Origin: UBA11051 sp964390495 | GTDB taxonomy: Bacteria > Armatimonadota > Zipacnadia > Zipacnadales > UBA11051 | Reading direction: 5' to 3' | NCBI GenBank assembly: GCA_964390495.1 | Contig: CAYMIN010000016.1 | Location: 1-64,000, forward strand | DNA: 64,000 nucleotides | In this document: positions 61,475 to 64,000 of the stretch, piece after piece | Layout of the letters: every line of letters begins with the position of its first letter | Numbering within the stretch: the stretch's first letter is position 1 | Notes under the pieces: model-generated | Database searches by the model: none | What the model saw: the letters and a program-made list of their open reading frames with translations, nothing else | Told to the model about the DNA's origin: nothing | Translations under genes and position numbers: made by a program

Positions 61475-62808
61475 TGCTCATCACCTGCTACCATGGTTAT
61501 ATCGGTGCTGACGGCTTTGCGCAGCGCGGCCCAGGCGATTGCGTAGTCGTATTCTGCCTGCACTTGCGCCACCCGGGCTCGCAGCAGTGCTAGTTGTGCA
61601 TCGGTAACCTCGACCACGATTGCTAGGCCTTCCTGATAACGGGCCTCGGCGGCCTCCAGGTTCTTCTGGGCATCCTCCCGAGCCACGTTGGCCGCCTCGA
61701 TCACCGCTGCTGCTTGGCGCAGACGCAAATGCGCCGCCTCGACTTCCTCCTGGATGCTCAGCAGCAGCGCCGCGAGCCGCCAGCGGGCAGTGTCCGCATC
61801 CGCCCGTGCCGAGGTCACCTGGGCCTTGGTGGCTCCCGCGTCGAACAACGGATAGGTTGCGCCGATCTGGGCCTGCCAGGTTTCGCCGGTGGTGCCGTTA
61901 TGGCGGCCATAGTCGGCGCTAACTCCGGCGTTGAGTTGCACCCCGTCCTCCACCTCAGCCACCTCTACGCCCAGTCGCGCCGCCTGCACTGCCAGGCGCC
62001 GCTCAATCAGGTCCGGGCGGTTCTGCTGTGCCATCCCCAGCAGCGTCTCAAGCTCGCCCGCGTAGGCCTCCTGCATCAGCTCATCCGCCAGGCTCAAGCG
62101 CGAGCTCGGCGGCAGCCCCAGCAGCGCCTTCAGACCCGCGTGGGTCACATGCAGTTCGGTATCGGCCCGCACTGCGTCCAGCCGCGCCTCCGCCACCTCC
62201 ACCTTGACCGGCAGTAGGTCGGCCGCCGGTGCCACCCCGGTCTCGATTTGGGCCTCGACCAGCTCCCGGTGCCGCTCGGCGTTCGCCACCGCGTCCATCG
62301 CCACCGCCGCATACTGCTGGGCCGCCAGCACTGCGCAATATGCCGAGGTCACCTCATACCTCAGGAGCCTCTTGGTGTCGGCGATGCCGTACTTGGAGGC
62401 CTGCGCCGTCGTCGCCGCCCGATCAATCCGCGCTTCCCGCCCGCTTTGATAGATTGTGTAATCCAGCGTCACCTCGGCATCCCGCTGGGTACTACGCTGG
62501 CCCGCCGTCTGGACTACACCGCCGCCCACGTTCACCGACCGAGCCAGGCTCTGGCTCTCCCGCGCGCTCCAACTCAATCCAAGAGCCGGGTAGCGCTGGC
62601 TGCGCTGCTGGGTGGCGTTAGCTCTGGCGGCAACCGCTGCGGCCCTGGCGATCGCCACATTCGGATGCTGTTCCCAGGCCATCTCGATGCACTGCTGCAG
62701 GCTCAACGGCTCTGCCGGACCCGGCGGCACCTCGCTCGTCTGTGCTGCCACTTGCACTGTCGCGCACATTAGCACAACTGCGCCCATCACAACGGCTCGC
62801 TTACTCAT
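61471..62808 (-). CDS. TolC-family outer-membrane efflux protein
   Basis: 445 residues from ATG at 62808 (GGTGA 7 bp upstream); six extra codons upstream are open from a TTG. Signal peptide MSKRAVVMGAVVLMCATVQVAAQ. The two TolC repeats show SLQQCIEMAWEQHPNVAIARAAA and GMAQQNRPDLIERRLAVQAA, with the typical long helices. Forms the outer-membrane exit duct, and is evidence for a diderm envelope. First clear gene of the efflux operon. Confidence 0.94.
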   Translation of the reverse strand: MSKRAVVMGAVVLMCATVQVAAQTSEVPPGPAEPLSLQQCIEMAWEQHPNVAIARAAAVAARANATQQRSQRYPALGLSWSARESQSLARSVNVGGGVVQTAGQRSTQRDAEVTLDYTIYQSGREARIDRAATTAQASKYGIADTKRLLRYEVTSAYCAVLAAQQYAAVAMDAVANAERHRELVEAQIETGVAPAADLLPVKVEVAEARLDAVRADTELHVTHAGLKALLGLPPSSRLSLADELMQEAYAGELETLLGMAQQNRPDLIERRLAVQAARLGVEVAEVEDGVQLNAGVSADYGRHNGTTGETWQAQIGATYPLFDAGATKAQVTSARADADTARWRLAALLLSIQEEVEAAHLRLRQAAAVIEAANVAREDAQKNLEAAEARYQEGLAIVVEVTDAQLALLRARVAQVQAEYDYAIAWAALRKAVSTDITMVAGDEQ

Positions 62809-63011
62809 TCGCTTGTCACCAACCAAATCTCTGTAGCATTATCTCTCTCCCACTTCGTCTCCACCTGGAGTTCCCCTGCTCTTTTCACTCTCAGTAGTCC
62901 TTGCTTCTCCAGCGACACCTCATTGGGCCGGCCCCCGGCTTGCTCTATGCCCGGCAATCCCCTCGCCGATTCCCGCACCCACCCCCACGCAAGCACATAC
63001 AGTCGGCCCAC
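62805..63011 (-). CDS. possible 68-residue protein ahead of the efflux operon
   Basis: GTG-started frame whose TGA overlaps the TolC-like ATG as ATGA, the same coupling used through this operon. The second half is polar and plausible (EVSLEKQGLLRVKRAGEL, NATEIWLVTSE). Against it: no clear Shine-Dalgarno, the start sits inside an inverted repeat (CAGTCGGCC 63000-63008 with 63019-63027), and chance frames of this size are common in GC-rich DNA. No family recognised. Confidence 0.3.
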   Translation of the reverse strand: MGRLYVLAWGWVRESARGLPGIEQAGGRPNEVSLEKQGLLRVKRAGELQVETKWERDNATEIWLVTSE

Positions 63012-63180
63012 CGATACCGGCCGACTGCACGGCTAGCTGCGATGCTTGGGGGATTGCTTCCTCAGGCTTATCAAGCTTTGTCCTTGCAGGCACGCTTCAC
63101 CTTCTTTGACGAACTACAGCCGGTCTCTATTCCCCGTAAATCAAATAAAGTCCTCGAGAAGCCGTCTCGGATCCCCGAAA

Positions 63181-63254
63181 CAGCTTCCAGCCCGACTCCA
63201 CCATGCTGCCGGCTAGCTTCCCTCCGCCGCGTGGCTCAAGCTTCCAGCCCGAGT
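63181..63254 (-). repeat. pair of inverted CTCGGGCTGGAAGCT repeat modules, copies 4 and 5
   Basis: CAGCTTCCAGCCCGAC (63181) and AGCTTCCAGCCCGAGTC (from 63239), reverse complements of the modules at 16652 and 21701. Confidence 0.55.
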
Positions 63255-63328
63255 CCGCCGTTGCCGTCAGGAGGGGCCGCATGGGGGGACGTTTGGGCCC
63301 CCATCCAGCCCAGTGATCAAACACATTC

Positions 63329-63354
63329 GCGTGGGTCGGGCTTTCTAGCCCGAC
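63329..63354 (+). repeat. dispersed GTGGGTCGGGCTTTC repeat, copy 3
   Basis: GCGTGGGTCGGGCTTTCTAG followed by CCCGAC. Inverted halves GTCGGGCT and AGCCCGAC give an 8-bp hairpin (one mismatch-free copy of the family). Confidence 0.65.
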
Positions 63355-63433
63355 GCCGTAGCCGTGAGGAGGGGGCCGTGCCGAGCAGCGAAGGCTGCGA
63401 AACCGGCCCGCGTCCTTTCCAACCGCGTGGCGC

Positions 63434-63928
63434 TCAGCGGCGTTTAGCTTTAGTCTGCCTCGGGGCTTTCTTGAAGGTGGCGGGGCTGATGCGGGGGTAG
63501 TCGAGCTGTTTACCTTCCAGCAGTTCCTGGATGGTGATTATCTGGATCTTGGGCACTTGCGGCAGGAGGCCCGGGGGCTGGTAGAATCCGGCCTCGGCGG
63601 CTTCCTTTTTCATCGGCGCGCTGGGCTGCTCCAGCGTCACGAAGGCGGCCATTTGTGCATCTTCCCGCTCCATCACACCGCGCAGGTCGCCAATCTGGTT
63701 GCGCGTCACGTGCCCGCTCTTGATCTGGACGATGATGCGCTTGCGCTGGCCGGAGTCGTCATCGAAGAAGTAGATATTCCCGTCTATGCCCTTATCTGCG
63801 CCTTTCTTGCGGTCATCAATCGGCCTGCCCTCGACCAATCCCAGCGCCCAGTACTCGAACTGGTAGCGGTTCTCTTCGGCGAGGGGCTTAGCGCTCCCGA
63901 CGTCCTTGGGGTTGGAGCTTCCGACTAT
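63434..63928 (-). pseudogene. C-terminal remnant of a site-specific DNA methyltransferase (Mrr-like C-terminal domain)
   Basis: The frame reads YQFEYWALGLV, then KKGADKGIDG, IIVQIKSGHVTRNQIGDLRGVMERE, AAFVTLEQPSAPM and IQIITIQELLEGKQL, the C-terminal domain found on many N4/N6 DNA methyltransferases. The recognisable homology extends upstream of the only start (TTG at 63838), up to an in-frame TGA at 63929-63931; no start codon lies between them that restores a full gene. The catalytic methyltransferase half is missing, so it looks like a decayed fragment. A small independent Mrr-like nuclease is less likely. Confidence 0.72.
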
Positions 63929-63931
63929 TCA

Positions 63932-64000
63932 CAGATCGTCGGCCATTGAGAAGTGAGCGCCCCTAGATCCCTATTCCGAATGCTCAATGCCCGTTGGCGT
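63932..64000. other. window end, no recognisable feature
   Basis: Sixty-nine bases with no supportable gene; CATTGAG (63944) and CTCAATG (about 63983) form a spaced inverted repeat. Confidence 0.3.

Larger units (their letters stand above)
63012..63433. other. 422-bp gene-free stretch, repeat cluster
   Basis: Contains two AGCTTCCAGCCCGA modules (63181-63196 and 63239-63254), a CCGCGTGGCTCA module (about 63226-63238) and the GTGGGTCGGGC element (63329-63354). This is the densest group of the window's dispersed repeats. The short frames here are translations of the repeats, not genes. Confidence 0.55.

Noticed and set aside
63127..63324. 65-codon minus-strand frame with two SGWKL repeats
   Set aside because: The repeated peptide is a translation of two copies of the intergenic CTCGGGCTGGAAGCT element, not a protein.
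1..64000. CRISPR arrays, tRNA/rRNA genes, intact insertion sequences
   Set aside because: No regularly spaced direct repeats, no cloverleaf or rRNA segments and no transposase frames were seen by eye; a tRNAscan/Infernal run would settle the RNA part.

Overview
GC-rich bacterial chromosome segment of about 64 kb with roughly 36 protein-coding genes, no rRNA or tRNA that I can see, no CRISPR and no intact transposase. The cell is very likely diderm: there is a TolC-type outer-membrane channel with its periplasmic adaptor, and a probable outer-membrane beta-barrel ending in Phe. The gene mix (secreted heparinase-like lyases, GH127, GH31, unclassified TIM-barrel hydrolases, copper-amine-oxidase-type stalk domains, URO-D-family methyltransferases, MrfAB-type repair, many dispersed hairpin repeats) resembles uncultured Armatimonadota, with Planctomycetota or Hydrogenedentota-like lineages as alternatives. 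That placement is inference; no phylogenetic marker gene is present.

Layout. 1-4.7 kb: a VIT/von Willebrand protein cut by the window edge, a secreted propeller protein, and a very small lysine-rich gene with its own promoter and terminator. 4.8-9.1 kb: ADP-ribosylglycohydrolase-like protein, SMP-30 lactonase-like protein, and adenine deaminase, whose coding sequence contains a perfect 16-bp parS (ParB-binding) site. 9.3-12.0 kb: an operon of URO-D-family methyltransferase, homocysteine S-methyltransferase-like protein and cobalamin adenosyltransferase. 12.0-21.7 kb: secreted TIM-barrel proteins, two stalk-domain paralogues and a sulfatase-superfamily hydrolase. 21.8-37.6 kb (mostly minus strand): heparinase-like lyase plus GH127, a von Willebrand lipoprotein plus beta-barrel, GH31, and a giant lyase with tandem binding modules and an FG-GAP propeller. 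37.9-44.9 kb: an operon of a PHP-like hydrolase, a TIM-barrel protein, URO-D, an acetyltransferase and a Gfo/Idh/MocA oxidoreductase. 45-52 kb: a concanavalin-fold secreted protein and an MrfB-MrfA-MrfA repair operon. 52.2-57.6 kb: a second PHP-like plus heparinase-like pair. 57.6-62.8 kb: a TolC/HlyD/ABC efflux operon. The right end holds a repeat cluster and the 5'-truncated remnant of a DNA methyltransferase.

How it fits together. Much of the window looks like machinery for taking apart complex, probably uronate-containing polysaccharides: three lyases of the heparinase II/III type, GH127, GH31, sulfatase-superfamily and unclassified hydrolases, with cytosolic sugar-acid enzymes (SMP-30, Gfo/Idh/MocA). 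No sugar transporter and no transcription factor was found. A PHP-like hydrolase with a Trp-rich N-terminal half sits beside a heparinase-like gene twice, in separate loci, which suggests a functional partnership. The parS site suggests that this segment lies in the origin-proximal part of the chromosome.
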